In this document: positions 8,426 to 17,237 of the stretch, in pieces
Position numbering within the stretch: the first letter of the stretch is position 1
Layout of the letters: each line of letters opens with the position of its first letter
Assembly (NCBI RefSeq): GCF_902167635.1
Contig: NZ_CABHMS010000008.1
Location: forward strand, 248,001 to 312,000
Reading direction: 5' to 3'
DNA: 64,000 bases
Origin: Chitinophaga vietnamensis
Lineage (GTDB): Bacteria; Bacteroidota; Bacteroidia; Chitinophagales; Chitinophagaceae
Made by a program: the position numbers and the translations under genes
Notes under the pieces: model-generated
Seen by the model: the letters and a program-made list of their open reading frames with translations, nothing else
What the model was told of the DNA's origin: nothing
Databases searched by the model: none

Positions 8426-9031
8426 TTACTTCTTTTTAGTCTTTTGAGCGGTAGCGCCTTCCGACCATTTCACTGGCAGGTTCACGCTTACCTTATCCCA
8501 GGCGATGATCAGGTTGGCTCCTGTTTCTGCTTTTTCAAACACCATTGTGAAGGCTTCCACTGGCGAATCCAGCGCTATCACCGGCAGCGGTACTCTTACC
8601 ACGTCTTTGTCCTGATCGTATTTGAAAGCGCCCCAGATATCTGTTTCGCGGTTGATGATAATGGTCCATATTTTTTCAGTGGGGATGGCATACATCGTAT
8701 AGCGGCCTTTGGCGATGCTCTTGCCGCCGATGATCACCGGTCTGAAAAATTCTATTTCAGTGGCCTCGTTGGCGCCCAGGCGCCATATTTTGCCATATTC
8801 TTCCAGGTTACCGAAGATCTGCCTGCCTTTGGTTTGCGGGCGGCTGTAGATCACACGGGCCACCAGCGGTCCGGCAGGTTCACCTTTCACTTTTACAACG
8901 TATGGATACATTACAGGATAGTAGGCCATATCCATGGGGCTCGCATCCAGCGGCGGGAGCTTTTTATCTTGCGCTACTGCGCTCAGGCTTACGATACCCA
9001 TTACAAAGGCTGCTAACAGTGCTTTTTTCAT
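8426..9031 (-). CDS. DUF2911 family secreted protein
   Basis: A 201-residue protein with signal peptide (MKKALLAAFVMGIVSLSAVAQ). The mature domain shows the DUF2911 features ARVIYSRPQTKGR, FGNLEEYGKIWRLGANEAT and GRYTMYAIPTEKIWTIIIN. The family is common in Bacteroidota and is of unknown function, probably periplasmic. The C-terminus is Lys-rich (TAQKTKKK). Monocistronic. Confidence 0.88.
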   Translation of the reverse strand: MKKALLAAFVMGIVSLSAVAQDKKLPPLDASPMDMAYYPVMYPYVVKVKGEPAGPLVARVIYSRPQTKGRQIFGNLEEYGKIWRLGANEATEIEFFRPVIIGGKSIAKGRYTMYAIPTEKIWTIIINRETDIWGAFKYDQDKDVVRVPLPVIALDSPVEAFTMVFEKAETGANLIIAWDKVSVNLPVKWSEGATAQKTKKK

Positions 9032-9127
9032 TCCGTTTTTTCTTTTTGCTTAGATATGATAATTGAGGCTCAAACCTACCCATTTTTGTGCAATACTGAA
9101 AGAAGATAACCGGCTTTTAACAAGCTG

Positions 9128-9721
9128 TTAGCGGTTTTCGGTCAACAGTGTTTTTGTATAGGCTTCCAGTTCCGGGAAAAAAGCCTGATAGCATTCCTGT
9201 AAAGCGGCATAATGCTCCATGAATACGGCGAATATCAGCTCCGGTGAAGATTTGAGATAATGCGCCCTGCTGGCTACTCCGCGGATACTGCGGCCAATGC
9301 CCTCCACCGTATGATAATTATACAACCAGTTGAACTGCTGCATGTAATGAAACATGTCGAGGAACGCCGGCGGCAAGTGCTCCTGCTGCTCATTCACCTG
9401 CTTATAAACGTAACGGGCAAACGAAAATAATGCTTCATTAGTAAAACGGCTGGTATCACAGGCAAGGAAATGATCGAAGACCAGATCCGTAAATACGCCG
9501 CTGTAAAGCCCTGCGGCCGGTTTGAAATACTGCTTGGCCTGCGCGGTTACCGGGTGCTGGTCAGTAAAGGTGTCGATAGCGCGGTGAATGATGATGCCCC
9601 GGCGGATGCCAGGCGGCTGTGCCTCGAGCTGCTTTTTACCTTTTACAAAGTCGGCGATCAGGTTGCCGACGATTAACTCCGGTTCACGGAAAGAGAGATA
9701 TGCATGTGCCAAATGATTCAT
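9128..9721 (-). CDS. Acyl carrier protein phosphodiesterase family protein
   Basis: A 197-residue protein that starts MNHLAHAYLSF and continues VGNLIADFVKG, the N-terminal signature of E. coli AcpH (ACP phosphodiesterase, an HD-domain-related enzyme that removes 4'-phosphopantetheine from acyl carrier protein). Candidate metal ligands appear as HRAID (near 50-54) and DLVFDHFLA. The frame extends ten codons upstream, but the family start at 9721 fits homologues better. A promoter with CAA/CAAAAATA in reverse (9749-9779) lies directly upstream. In Bacteroidota the biochemical role is untested, so the assignment is by family. Confidence 0.8.
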   Translation of the reverse strand: MNHLAHAYLSFREPELIVGNLIADFVKGKKQLEAQPPGIRRGIIIHRAIDTFTDQHPVTAQAKQYFKPAAGLYSGVFTDLVFDHFLACDTSRFTNEALFSFARYVYKQVNEQQEHLPPAFLDMFHYMQQFNWLYNYHTVEGIGRSIRGVASRAHYLKSSPELIFAVFMEHYAALQECYQAFFPELEAYTKTLLTENR

Positions 9722-9748
9722 GAAATGCGCTATAGGTCTGTTGCATGA

Positions 9749-9779
9749 CAAAAATAACGATCATCCGCCAACCCCTCAA
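9749..9779 (-). promoter_or_regulatory. Promoter of the ACP phosphodiesterase gene
   Basis: The minus strand carries TTG (9779-9777), a 20-base spacer and TATTTTTG (9756-9749), matching the Bacteroidota -33/-7 layout. The family start codon lies at 9721. Confidence 0.5.
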
Positions 9780-9823
9780 TTTTCATCCTATTTAACAAAA
9801 CCTTAACGTCGACCGATGCAACA

Positions 9824-9909
9824 TTGGCAAACTAGTGCCAAAAACGTTACTGCTAAAGGTCTGCATGGCCGTATGTCCGCTATTGGCGGGGCGGACGTCC
9901 GATATCGGA
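9824..9909. promoter_or_regulatory. Cluster of palindromes in a divergent intergenic region
   Basis: Between the ACP phosphodiesterase gene (-) and the small secreted protein gene (+) there are TTGGCA-N6-TGCCAA (9824-9841), GTCCGC-N10-GCGGAC (9875-9896), CGGACGTCCG (9892-9901) and TCCGATATCGGA (9898-9909). They lie between the two candidate promoters and could be operators or an RNA structure. Confidence 0.4.
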
Positions 9910-9949
9910 TACGTTAAATTATCATGATAGCCCATCAGTAAATAATGCC

Positions 9950-9981
9950 TTGACCATCAGGCCCACATGGTGCTAGCTTTG
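9950..9981 (+). promoter_or_regulatory. Promoter of the small secreted protein gene
   Basis: TTG at 9950-9952 and TAGCTTTG at 9974-9981, 21 bases apart, match the Bacteroidota -33/-7 consensus. The start codon is at 10030. Confidence 0.5.
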
Positions 9982-10029
9982 GGGTATCAAAGTAAAAATT
10001 TTATTCACCCCCGATAAAAATTGACCGCC

Positions 10030-10482
10030 ATGAAAAAGTTTTTTTTATTAGTAGTTGCAGCTGTCATGCTGAGTGCTTCCACCCTTTTTGCAGAAGCTTA
10101 TGAAACCACTGTAAGTTATAAGATCAAAGCAGCTTTCGATGAGTCATTCACCGGCGCTAAAGATGTGAAATGGTATACTGAAGATAACAAGACCTTCACC
10201 GCCAAATTCACCATCAGCAATAACAAGGTAACGGCCTTCTTCGACACCAACGGCGATCTGCTGGCCACCAGCCGCTATATCCAACAGGAAAATCTGCCAT
10301 TGCAGGTGATCAACAGCATGATGAAGAAATATCCGGACAACAATGTTTACTGCGTAGTGGAATATACCTCCGGTACCAATGTAGTATACATGATCACCCT
10401 GGTAGATGACCAATACTGGACCGTACTGAGAGCCGATACTGCCGGTAACCTCAAGCAGTTCAGCCGCCTGAAGAAAGCATAA
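10030..10482 (+). CDS. Small secreted protein, PepSY-like fold (putative)
   Basis: A 150-residue protein with signal peptide (MKKFFLLVVAAVMLSASTLFA). The mature part has the pattern of the Bacteroidota PepSY-like/DUF2874 family: FDESFTGAKDVKWYTEDNKTF, then TAFFDTNGDLLATSR, and a second half with VYMITLVDDQYWTVLRADTAG. Such proteins bind ligands in the periplasm or cell envelope, but no specific role is known. The ATG at 10030 directly precedes the Lys-rich signal peptide and is preferred over the TTG at 10021. Expressed from its own promoter. Confidence 0.7.
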   Translation: MKKFFLLVVAAVMLSASTLFAEAYETTVSYKIKAAFDESFTGAKDVKWYTEDNKTFTAKFTISNNKVTAFFDTNGDLLATSRYIQQENLPLQVINSMMKKYPDNNVYCVVEYTSGTNVVYMITLVDDQYWTVLRADTAGNLKQFSRLKKA

Positions 10483-10578
10483 CAATTTTGTAGTGGTCCC
10501 CGGTGCAAATTTATCTTAACTTTGCCCCCTGTTAAGGCTTTATAAGCCAGGCTGTTAATGTATAAATGATTAAATGAC

Positions 10579-11553
10579 ATGAATAAGGGACCTGTTTCTC
10601 AATTTATCCAGCACCATTACCGCCACTTTAATGCTGCTGCATTAGTGGATGCTGCCAAAGGATATGAAACACATTTGCTGGAAGGTGGCAAAATGATGGT
10701 GACGCTGGCCGGCGCCATGAGTACGGCCGAGCTGGGCATTTCTTTCGCTGAAATGATCCGTCAGGGTAAAGTGGATATCATTTCCTGCACCGGTGCAAAC
10801 CTGGAAGAGGACATCATGAACCTGGTAGCGCACACACACTACAAAAGAGTGCCTAACTACCGCGATCTGAGCCCACAGGAAGAATGGGACCTGCTGGAAC
10901 AAGGCTTCAACCGCGTTACAGATACCTGTATCCCTGAAGAAGAGGCCTTCCGCCGCATCCAGCAACATATCTACAAAATATGGAAAGACGCCGACACAAA
11001 AGGTGAGCGCTATTTCCCGCACGAATTCATGTACAAGCTGCTCCTCAGCGGCGTAATGAAAGAAAGCTACGAGATCGATCCAAAGAACAGCTGGATGCTC
11101 GCTGCCGCTGAAAAGAACATTCCTATCATCGTTCCAGGATGGGAAGACAGCACCATGGGAAATATCTTTGCTTCCTACTGCATCAAAGGTGATCTGAAAA
11201 CTTCTACCATGAAGAGTGGTATCGAATACATGGTCTTCCTGTCTGACTGGTACCGTAAAAACTCCGCTGGTAAAGGCGTTGGCTTCTTCCAGATCGGTGG
11301 CGGTATTGCGGGCGACTTCCCGATCTGCGTGGTACCGATGATGTACCAGGATCTGGAATGGACTGATGTGCCTTTCTGGAGCTATTTCTGCCAGATATCC
11401 GATTCCACTACTTCCTATGGATCTTATTCCGGCGCTGTTCCCAACGAAAAAATCACCTGGGGCAAACTGGATATCCATACACCCAAGTTTATCGTAGAGT
11501 CAGATGCTACCATTGTAGCGCCGCTGATATTTGCGTATATCCTTGGCTGGTAG
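10579..11553 (+). CDS. Deoxyhypusine synthase family protein
   Basis: A 324-residue NAD-dependent enzyme of the deoxyhypusine synthase fold. Family segments include MMVTLAGAMSTAELG, DIISCTGANLEED, GFFQIGGGIAGDFPI and the catalytic ITWGKL, where Lys296 matches the lysine that accepts the butylamine group in eukaryotic DHS. Bacteria lack eIF5A, and homologues of this kind often act as homospermidine synthases or have unknown polyamine-related roles, so a polyamine function is inferred. Monocistronic, with a clear terminator downstream. Confidence 0.85.
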   Translation: MNKGPVSQFIQHHYRHFNAAALVDAAKGYETHLLEGGKMMVTLAGAMSTAELGISFAEMIRQGKVDIISCTGANLEEDIMNLVAHTHYKRVPNYRDLSPQEEWDLLEQGFNRVTDTCIPEEEAFRRIQQHIYKIWKDADTKGERYFPHEFMYKLLLSGVMKESYEIDPKNSWMLAAAEKNIPIIVPGWEDSTMGNIFASYCIKGDLKTSTMKSGIEYMVFLSDWYRKNSAGKGVGFFQIGGGIAGDFPICVVPMMYQDLEWTDVPFWSYFCQISDSTTSYGSYSGAVPNEKITWGKLDIHTPKFIVESDATIVAPLIFAYILGW

Positions 11554-11575
11554 TACCAATATTTTTTTCAGAAAG

Positions 11576-11609
11576 AAGTCGTTCTGCGGTCGTAGAGCGA
11601 CTTTTTTAT
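11576..11609 (+). terminator. Terminator after the deoxyhypusine synthase-like gene
   Basis: A 10-bp stem with one G-U pair, AAGTCGTTCT (11576-11585) and AGAGCGACTT (11594-11603), is followed by a T-rich tract to 11609. The convergent hemW gene ends at 11612. Confidence 0.75.
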
Positions 11610-11611
11610 TT

Positions 11612-12736
11612 TCAGTGGAAGAGATCAGCTGCGATACCATCTGCAAATAACCTGCCCGCCTTGGTGAGGCGCAGTACAGGGCCTTCCTGCACCATCCATC
11701 CTTTGGCCATGAACTGCCTGCTTTCCTGCATTAATTTTTCTGCATAAGCAGCGTCAAATTTTTCAGCCACCCATTCCAGGTTACAGCCTGCGGCGGTGCG
11801 CAATGAAGTCATGATGTATTCATTAAACACCATATCGGTAGTGAGCGATTCCAGCTCAAAAGGTACGGCGCCCGCCTGTATACTCTTGATGTACTGTGCA
11901 TTGTTGGCCACATTCCACTGCCGCGAATGGCCGTTGAAGGAATGTGCCGACGGCCCCAAACCCAGGTAGGACTTGCCTTGCCAGTAACTGCTGTTATGCC
12001 GCGAATGCCATCCCGGCAAAGCAAAGTTGGAAATTTCATAATGCTCATAACCGGCCGCTTCCAGCCATTGCATCAGCTGCTCAAAATGACGGGCGGCCTT
12101 GTCGGCATCCGTGGGCGCCATCTTTTTCTTCTGAATAAAATGATCCAGCGCGGTACCGGGTTCCACTGTGAGCGCATAGCACGACAAGTGAGGGATACCC
12201 AGTGCGATGGCCTGCTTTATATTCTGTTCCCAGCCTTCGTCGCTGAGGGTAGGCCCGCCGTAGATCAGGTCGATGGTGATATTGTTGAAACCCGCGGATT
12301 GCGCATTGGTAATGCATTCCAGCGCCTGCAGGCTGTTGTGCGCACGGTTCATCCAGCGGAGATCTGTTTCATGGAATGACTGCACGCCGATGCTGAGCCG
12401 GTTGATGCCGGCGGCTTTCAGCATTTGCAGTTTGGGCATATCGAGATCATCGGGGTTGGCCTCCAGCGTGATTTCCGCATCGGCCGCTACCGGAAAGGTC
12501 TGGTGCAGGGCTGCTAACAAGGAATGTAGTTCTTCCTCGCTTAACAGGCTGGGCGTGCCGCCGCCGAAGTAAATGGTTTGCACGGTTTCTCCCTGGAGAT
12601 AGTCCCGCTGTAAGTCGATCTCCTGCAGCAAACCCGCTACCAGCGCACTTTTCTGCGCCAGTGAAGTCGAGAAATGGAAGTTGCAGTAATAGCAGGCTTG
12701 CCTGCAAAAAGGAATATGTAGATAAATACCGGCCAT
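11612..12736 (-). CDS. hemW: Radical SAM heme chaperone HemW
   Basis: A 374-residue cytosolic radical SAM protein. The iron-sulfur motif is Cys11-x3-Cys15-x2-Cys18 followed by N-F, the CxF form typical of HemW rather than HemN. FGGGTPSLL (SAM-binding glycine motif), LEANPDD and GINRLSIGVQSF follow as in the family. HemW binds heme and inserts it into respiratory enzymes; older annotations call it coproporphyrinogen III oxidase. It is divergent from the DUF4271-hemD operon, with overlapping promoter elements between, which suggests joint control of heme functions. Confidence 0.9.
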   Translation of the reverse strand: MAGIYLHIPFCRQACYYCNFHFSTSLAQKSALVAGLLQEIDLQRDYLQGETVQTIYFGGGTPSLLSEEELHSLLAALHQTFPVAADAEITLEANPDDLDMPKLQMLKAAGINRLSIGVQSFHETDLRWMNRAHNSLQALECITNAQSAGFNNITIDLIYGGPTLSDEGWEQNIKQAIALGIPHLSCYALTVEPGTALDHFIQKKKMAPTDADKAARHFEQLMQWLEAAGYEHYEISNFALPGWHSRHNSSYWQGKSYLGLGPSAHSFNGHSRQWNVANNAQYIKSIQAGAVPFELESLTTDMVFNEYIMTSLRTAAGCNLEWVAEKFDAAYAEKLMQESRQFMAKGWMVQEGPVLRLTKAGRLFADGIAADLFH

Positions 12737-12759
12737 CGGTCAACTATGGACTATTTTAA

Positions 12760-12782
12760 TATCTTTGCAAGCATCAAAATTA
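12760..12782. promoter_or_regulatory. Overlapping divergent -7 boxes (hemW / DUF4271-hemD)
   Basis: On + TATCTTTG (12760-12767) points to the DUF4271-hemD operon; on - TAATTTTG (12782-12775) points to hemW. Both match TAnnTTTG. The boxes are 7 bases apart, so polymerases at the two promoters would compete. No clear -33 elements were found. Confidence 0.4.
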
Positions 12783-12842
12783 CGTTTCCGTTTTGTTATC
12801 TGAGCAGGGAAGCGTTATATTGAAAAGCCGTTTATAAAATCA

Positions 12843-13913
12843 TTGAAAATATATTTCCTGGTGCGCAACTGGTTATTGTTTTTATTCATATTGAGCTATC
12901 TGCCGCTGGCAGCACAAACTGTGGATTCAGGCGCTGTGAAAAAGCCTGCGGCTCCTAAAAAGCCGGTTGTTACCCGTCATGCATCGGATAGTACCCGCCC
13001 GAAGCCCCGGCCAGTGAGGCTCAAAACAGATTCATTAAAACAACATGCGATCAGGCGCGATACGGCTGCATTAAAGAAAACAGCCATTACGCCTGTTGAT
13101 ACTACGCATCGCAGCGATACCACGCTGGCAGCGGCTCCCAAGCCCAAGGCGGTATCTGCCTATGATATCTACCTGAAAAAAATTGAAGGAGAAAACATAT
13201 TGCTGAAGCCCGGTCGCCCGGTGTTTTACGACACCAATCCCATGCGGCCTTACCGGGATATGGATTGGTTGGTGTACCTGATGGGCGGCGTATTGCTGGT
13301 ATTGAGCGTAGTACGTTTGTCTTACCGGAAATATTTCTCTGACCTCTTCCGCGCGTTCTTCAATCCTACTCTGAGTCAGCGCCAGTTGAAAGATCAGCTG
13401 TCGCAATCGCCGTTTCCGAATTTATTGCTGAATATTTTCTTTTCCATTGCATTGGGATTATATCTCTACCTGGTATTGTACCGGCAGCAGGTGTTTCCGC
13501 AGGCGGAGCCATGGCTGCTGATCCCGGGCCTGGTGGCGTTGGTAGCGATCGTTTATGGAATTAAATATGTGATGCTGCGTTTTTGTGGCTGGCTCTTCGG
13601 CAATGTGGAGCTGGCGGATGCTTACATTTTTATTTTGTACCTGATCAACAAAATATTGGGTGTGTTACTGGTGCCTTTCCTGGTGATCATGGCCTTCTGC
13701 AAGCCGGAAATAGCCAGAACTTTTCTTTATATTTCTATCTTTTTTATTATATTATTGATTGTTTACCGGTATATAAGATCATATTCATTGGTAAGGCAAT
13801 ACCTATCTTTCAGTAAATTGCATTTTTTTCTTTACCTTTGCGCATTCGAGGTAGCGCCGGTATTAATACTAACGAAGGTGCTCCTGAATATCTGGTTAAC
13901 TGGTAATCCCTGA
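12843..13913 (+). CDS. DUF4271 family membrane protein
   Basis: A 356-residue membrane protein. A signal-like hydrophobic start (LVRNWLLFLFILSYLPLAAQ) is followed by a low-complexity Lys/Pro/Thr-rich linker (about residues 30-100) and a DUF4271 domain with six or so transmembrane segments (about 139-352). There is no ATG in frame upstream, so TTG at 12843 is the likely start because it keeps the signal sequence. The next gene is hemD; DUF4271 next to uroporphyrinogen-III synthase is a recurring pair in Bacteroidota, but its molecular role is unknown. Confidence 0.8.
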   Translation: MKIYFLVRNWLLFLFILSYLPLAAQTVDSGAVKKPAAPKKPVVTRHASDSTRPKPRPVRLKTDSLKQHAIRRDTAALKKTAITPVDTTHRSDTTLAAAPKPKAVSAYDIYLKKIEGENILLKPGRPVFYDTNPMRPYRDMDWLVYLMGGVLLVLSVVRLSYRKYFSDLFRAFFNPTLSQRQLKDQLSQSPFPNLLLNIFFSIALGLYLYLVLYRQQVFPQAEPWLLIPGLVALVAIVYGIKYVMLRFCGWLFGNVELADAYIFILYLINKILGVLLVPFLVIMAFCKPEIARTFLYISIFFIILLIVYRYIRSYSLVRQYLSFSKLHFFLYLCAFEVAPVLILTKVLLNIWLTGNP

Positions 13914-13949
13914 TTACCGCCTATTGTTAACACAAGAGCTTAAAAAAGT

Positions 13950-14741
13950 ATGATAAAAGGCGGGCCAAAAAAAGATTTGCAAGGTAAACAAATTCAGTCA
14001 ATCCTAATTTCTCAACCTAAGCCTGAAACAGAAAAGTCTCCTTATTTCGATCTGGCAAAGAAGTTCAATGTAAAGTTGGATTTTTTCCCGTTCATAAGGG
14101 TGGAAGGCTTGCCTGCAAAGGAGTTCAGGAAACAGAAAATTGACATCCTGAACTACACTGCGGTAATTTTTACCAGTCGTAACGCGGTGGATCACTTTTT
14201 CCGGATCTGTGAAGAAATGAAGATTAAAGTGTCGCAGGATTGCAAATACTTTTGTATTACAGAAGCCGTGGCACTGTATCTCCAGAAATTCATCCTCTAC
14301 CGTAAAAGGAAGGTGTTTTATGGAGCAGACGGATCTACCAAGGGTGTACTGGAAGTGATGAACAAGCACCGTGATAATGAGAAATTCCTGTTTCCCAGCT
14401 CTGACAGCCAGAAAAAGGATATTGAAGAGTGGTTGAAGGCGAACAAATGTGAATATGCGACCGCAACCCTTTACAAAACGGTTTCTAACGATGTAAAGGA
14501 AGTGTTGTCAAAGCATGCTTACGACATGATCGTGTTCTTCAGTCCGTCCGGTGTGAAATCATTATTTGAGAACGTGCCGGCATTCGAACAGAATGGTACA
14601 CGAATCGGTGCTTTCGGTCCTACTACCTCAGCAGCCGTTGAAGAAGCCGGATTAAGACTGGATGTAAAAGCTCCTGCGCCACAGGCGCCCTCTATGGTGG
14701 CCGCGCTGGAACAGTATCTTGCCTCGGCCAACAAGAAATAA
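13950..14741 (+). CDS. hemD: Uroporphyrinogen-III synthase
   Basis: A 263-residue cytosolic enzyme of the HemD family, which cyclises and inverts ring D of hydroxymethylbilane to give uroporphyrinogen III. Family features are AVIFTSRNAVDHFF near residues 71-84, VFYGADGSTKGVLEVM in the linker to the second lobe, FLFPSSDSQKK and DMIVFFSPSGVKSLF. It is 36 bases behind DUF4271 in one operon and ends at a strong terminator. Sequence conservation in this family is low, so the call rests on the motif order plus context. Confidence 0.85.
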   Translation: MIKGGPKKDLQGKQIQSILISQPKPETEKSPYFDLAKKFNVKLDFFPFIRVEGLPAKEFRKQKIDILNYTAVIFTSRNAVDHFFRICEEMKIKVSQDCKYFCITEAVALYLQKFILYRKRKVFYGADGSTKGVLEVMNKHRDNEKFLFPSSDSQKKDIEEWLKANKCEYATATLYKTVSNDVKEVLSKHAYDMIVFFSPSGVKSLFENVPAFEQNGTRIGAFGPTTSAAVEEAGLRLDVKAPAPQAPSMVAALEQYLASANKK

Positions 14742-14768
14742 GCGCGTTATAACGCTACAAATTATTAC

Positions 14769-14800
14769 CAGGGATGGCATCAGGTCATCCCTGTTTTTTT
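14769..14800 (+). terminator. Terminator of the DUF4271-hemD operon
   Basis: A perfect 8-bp stem CAGGGATG (14769-14776) and CATCCCTG (14786-14793) with a 9-base loop, followed by seven T. Confidence 0.85.
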
Positions 14801-14924
14801 CCTGCAACCTGAACGCATCAACGAAGATCATCCAAAAATAATTCGGGGAAATTCCGAAAAATAAATTTCTTTGTAACAGATTTATTACCAATCTTTCTAT
14901 TCCGGTCTAACATCAAGGGGAGCC

Positions 14925-16970
14925 ATGAACAAGCTAATCGGCGAAACAAGTCCTTATTTGTTGCAGCACGCACACAACCCGGTGGAGTGGTATCCCTGGG
15001 GGGAAGAGGCTTTGCAGAAAGCGCAGCAGGAAGATAAACCAATCCTGGTGAGCATCGGCTATGCGGCTTGTCACTGGTGTCACGTAATGGAGCGCGAAAG
15101 CTTTGAGAACGAAGCTACCGCGCGTATCATGAACGAACATTTTGTGAATATCAAGATAGACCGTGAAGAGCGTCCGGACCTGGATCACATCTACATGGAT
15201 GCGGTACAGGCGATGACCGGCGCAGGAGGATGGCCGCTCAATGTGTTCCTGACACCTGGCAGGAAGCCGTTCTACGGAGGCACTTACTTTCCGCCCAAAC
15301 AGCTGTACAACAGGCCATCCTGGACGGATGTGCTGCTGTCGCTCGCAGATGCCTTCCGCAAGCGGCGTGATGAAATAGAAACGCAGGCGGATAATCTTAC
15401 ACAACATATTCATCAGTCGAGCCAGTTCGGCATGCAAGCAGGCATCAACCTGAAAGTGCCGCTGGAAGAGCTTTTTACCAAAGCGCAATGCGATACGATC
15501 TGTGACAATATATTGCAGCAGGCAGATAGGGAATGGGGCGGTTTCGGCCGTGCGCCCAAATTTCCGCAAACGTTTACCATCGCTTATTTGTTGAGATACC
15601 ATCATGCGTATGGAAAACCGGAAGCCTTGCAGCAGGCCTTGTTATCGCTCGACAAAATGTTACAGGGAGGCCTCTATGATCAATTGGGTGGCGGCTTTGC
15701 GCGTTATTCCACGGATGAGAAATGGCTGGCGCCTCACTTTGAAAAAATGTTGTACGACAATGCGCTGCTGATAGATACCCTCTGCGATGCCTATCAACTA
15801 ACGCGCAATGAAACATATGCGCAAACGCTGCGGGATACGCTTGCCTTCATCAGCCGTGAAATGACGGCGCCGGAAGGAGGCTTCTACGCCGCGCTGGATG
15901 CGGACTCTGAAGGAGTAGAAGGAAAGTTCTATGTCTGGAGTAAAGCAGAGATACAACATATTCTCGGCGAGCAGGCCGCTGTTTTCTGTGAGTATTATGA
16001 TGTGAGCGAGCATGGCAACTGGGAAGAAACAAATATCCTCTGGGTTCAACAACCCTTGGTGCAGTTTGCCGCTGCGAAAAATTACGATCCTGCGGTGCTG
16101 GGCGCTACGTTGCGCAATTGTCGTGAAAAATTGCTGGCTGTGCGTAATCAACGTATCAGGCCGGGTTTGGACGATAAGGTATTACTCGGCTGGAATGCGC
16201 TGATGGTGCATGCCTGTTGTAAGGCCTTTGCGGCGCTCGGCGACGGGCACTACCGCGAAATGGCTATACGAAATATAGAATTTTGCTTGCAGCATTTCCG
16301 TGAAAATGGCCAGGGCGCAGCGTTTTATCATACCTGGAAGAATGGCCAGGCCAGGTATCCAGCTTTTCTGGATGATTATGCCTGCCTGATAAGGGCGCTG
16401 ATCGCGCTGCAGGAAATTACGGGCAACACCACCTATCTGTATACCGCAAAAGATATTACGGCCTATGTGATCGAACATTTTATGGATGATAGTGGCCATT
16501 TCTTCTACTATACAACAGATACGCAATCTGATGTGATCGTAAGAAAAAAAGAAATTTATGACGGCGCCGTACCTAGCGGCAATGCGATTATGGCGCAGAA
16601 CCTTTGGTATCTTTCTGTTGTTTTTGATAACAGGCAATGGGCGGATATGGCTGTGGGTGCAGTTTCCAGCCTGGCGCAAACGGTGGTGCGTTATCCAACT
16701 TCTTTCGGCGTGTGGGCGCAACAGTTATTGCAGCTGGTGAAAGGAACGCCGGAGATAGCCGTAGTTGGAAAAGATTTTTTACTTCGGATGAATGAAGCGG
16801 GAAAATGGTTCCTGCCTTTCAGAATTTTGGTAGGTGCAGAAAAAGATGTCAGTGATATTCCATTGTTGGCAGACCGTGCGCGGGAGGGGGATACTCTGGT
16901 GTACTTATGTAAAGATTATCATTGTATTAAACCAGTATTTTATATAGAAGAAATAATTAATTTAATATAA
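14925..16970 (+). CDS. DUF255 thioredoxin-domain protein (YyaL/SPATA20 type)
   Basis: A 681-residue protein. The N-terminal ~160 residues form the DUF255 thioredoxin-like domain with [14 protein letters not shown] and the redox-like motif Cys49-His-Trp-Cys52-His, then [23 protein letters not shown]. The rest matches the alpha/alpha-toroid region seen in glycosidases of the six-hairpin type ([38 protein letters not shown]). The family occurs in all domains of life; a precise reaction is not established. Monocistronic. Confidence 0.88.
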   Translation: MNKLIGETSPYLLQHAHNPVEWYPWGEEALQKAQQEDKPILVSIGYAACHWCHVMERESFENEATARIMNEHFVNIKIDREERPDLDHIYMDAVQAMTGAGGWPLNVFLTPGRKPFYGGTYFPPKQLYNRPSWTDVLLSLADAFRKRRDEIETQADNLTQHIHQSSQFGMQAGINLKVPLEELFTKAQCDTICDNILQQADREWGGFGRAPKFPQTFTIAYLLRYHHAYGKPEALQQALLSLDKMLQGGLYDQLGGGFARYSTDEKWLAPHFEKMLYDNALLIDTLCDAYQLTRNETYAQTLRDTLAFISREMTAPEGGFYAALDADSEGVEGKFYVWSKAEIQHILGEQAAVFCEYYDVSEHGNWEETNILWVQQPLVQFAAAKNYDPAVLGATLRNCREKLLAVRNQRIRPGLDDKVLLGWNALMVHACCKAFAALGDGHYREMAIRNIEFCLQHFRENGQGAAFYHTWKNGQARYPAFLDDYACLIRALIALQEITGNTTYLYTAKDITAYVIEHFMDDSGHFFYYTTDTQSDVIVRKKEIYDGAVPSGNAIMAQNLWYLSVVFDNRQWADMAVGAVSSLAQTVVRYPTSFGVWAQQLLQLVKGTPEIAVVGKDFLLRMNEAGKWFLPFRILVGAEKDVSDIPLLADRAREGDTLVYLCKDYHCIKPVFYIEEIINLI

Positions 16971-17062
16971 TATTTATGTAACTTGCAGCCTATAAGGGTG
17001 GAGGTGATATAGATAAATGTTATTCCTCTTATATAATAAAATGTTAAAAAATACGTTTAAAT

Positions 17063-17150
17063 TAGTTACCTGCTGGTGGTATGAGGAATTGAAAAAGTTG
17101 GGTAAAAAGTAACTACGGATTAAAATTAATTATTACATTTGCTATCTTTC
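17063..17150 (+). promoter_or_regulatory. Upstream region of the gld operon
   Basis: TAGTTAC (17063-17069) and GTAACTA (17109-17115) form an inverted repeat, followed by TATCTTTC at 17143-17150, one base off the -7 consensus. The operon starts at 17238. The gap between the DUF255 gene and gldK is A/T rich and holds no other gene. Confidence 0.3.
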
Positions 17151-17237
17151 ATATAAACAAAGCGGGTGATAATATGAGAAACGTGTTTCCTTCATGCTGG
17201 CAAAACACCTGGCTGGTTAATAGAAAAACATATTCTG

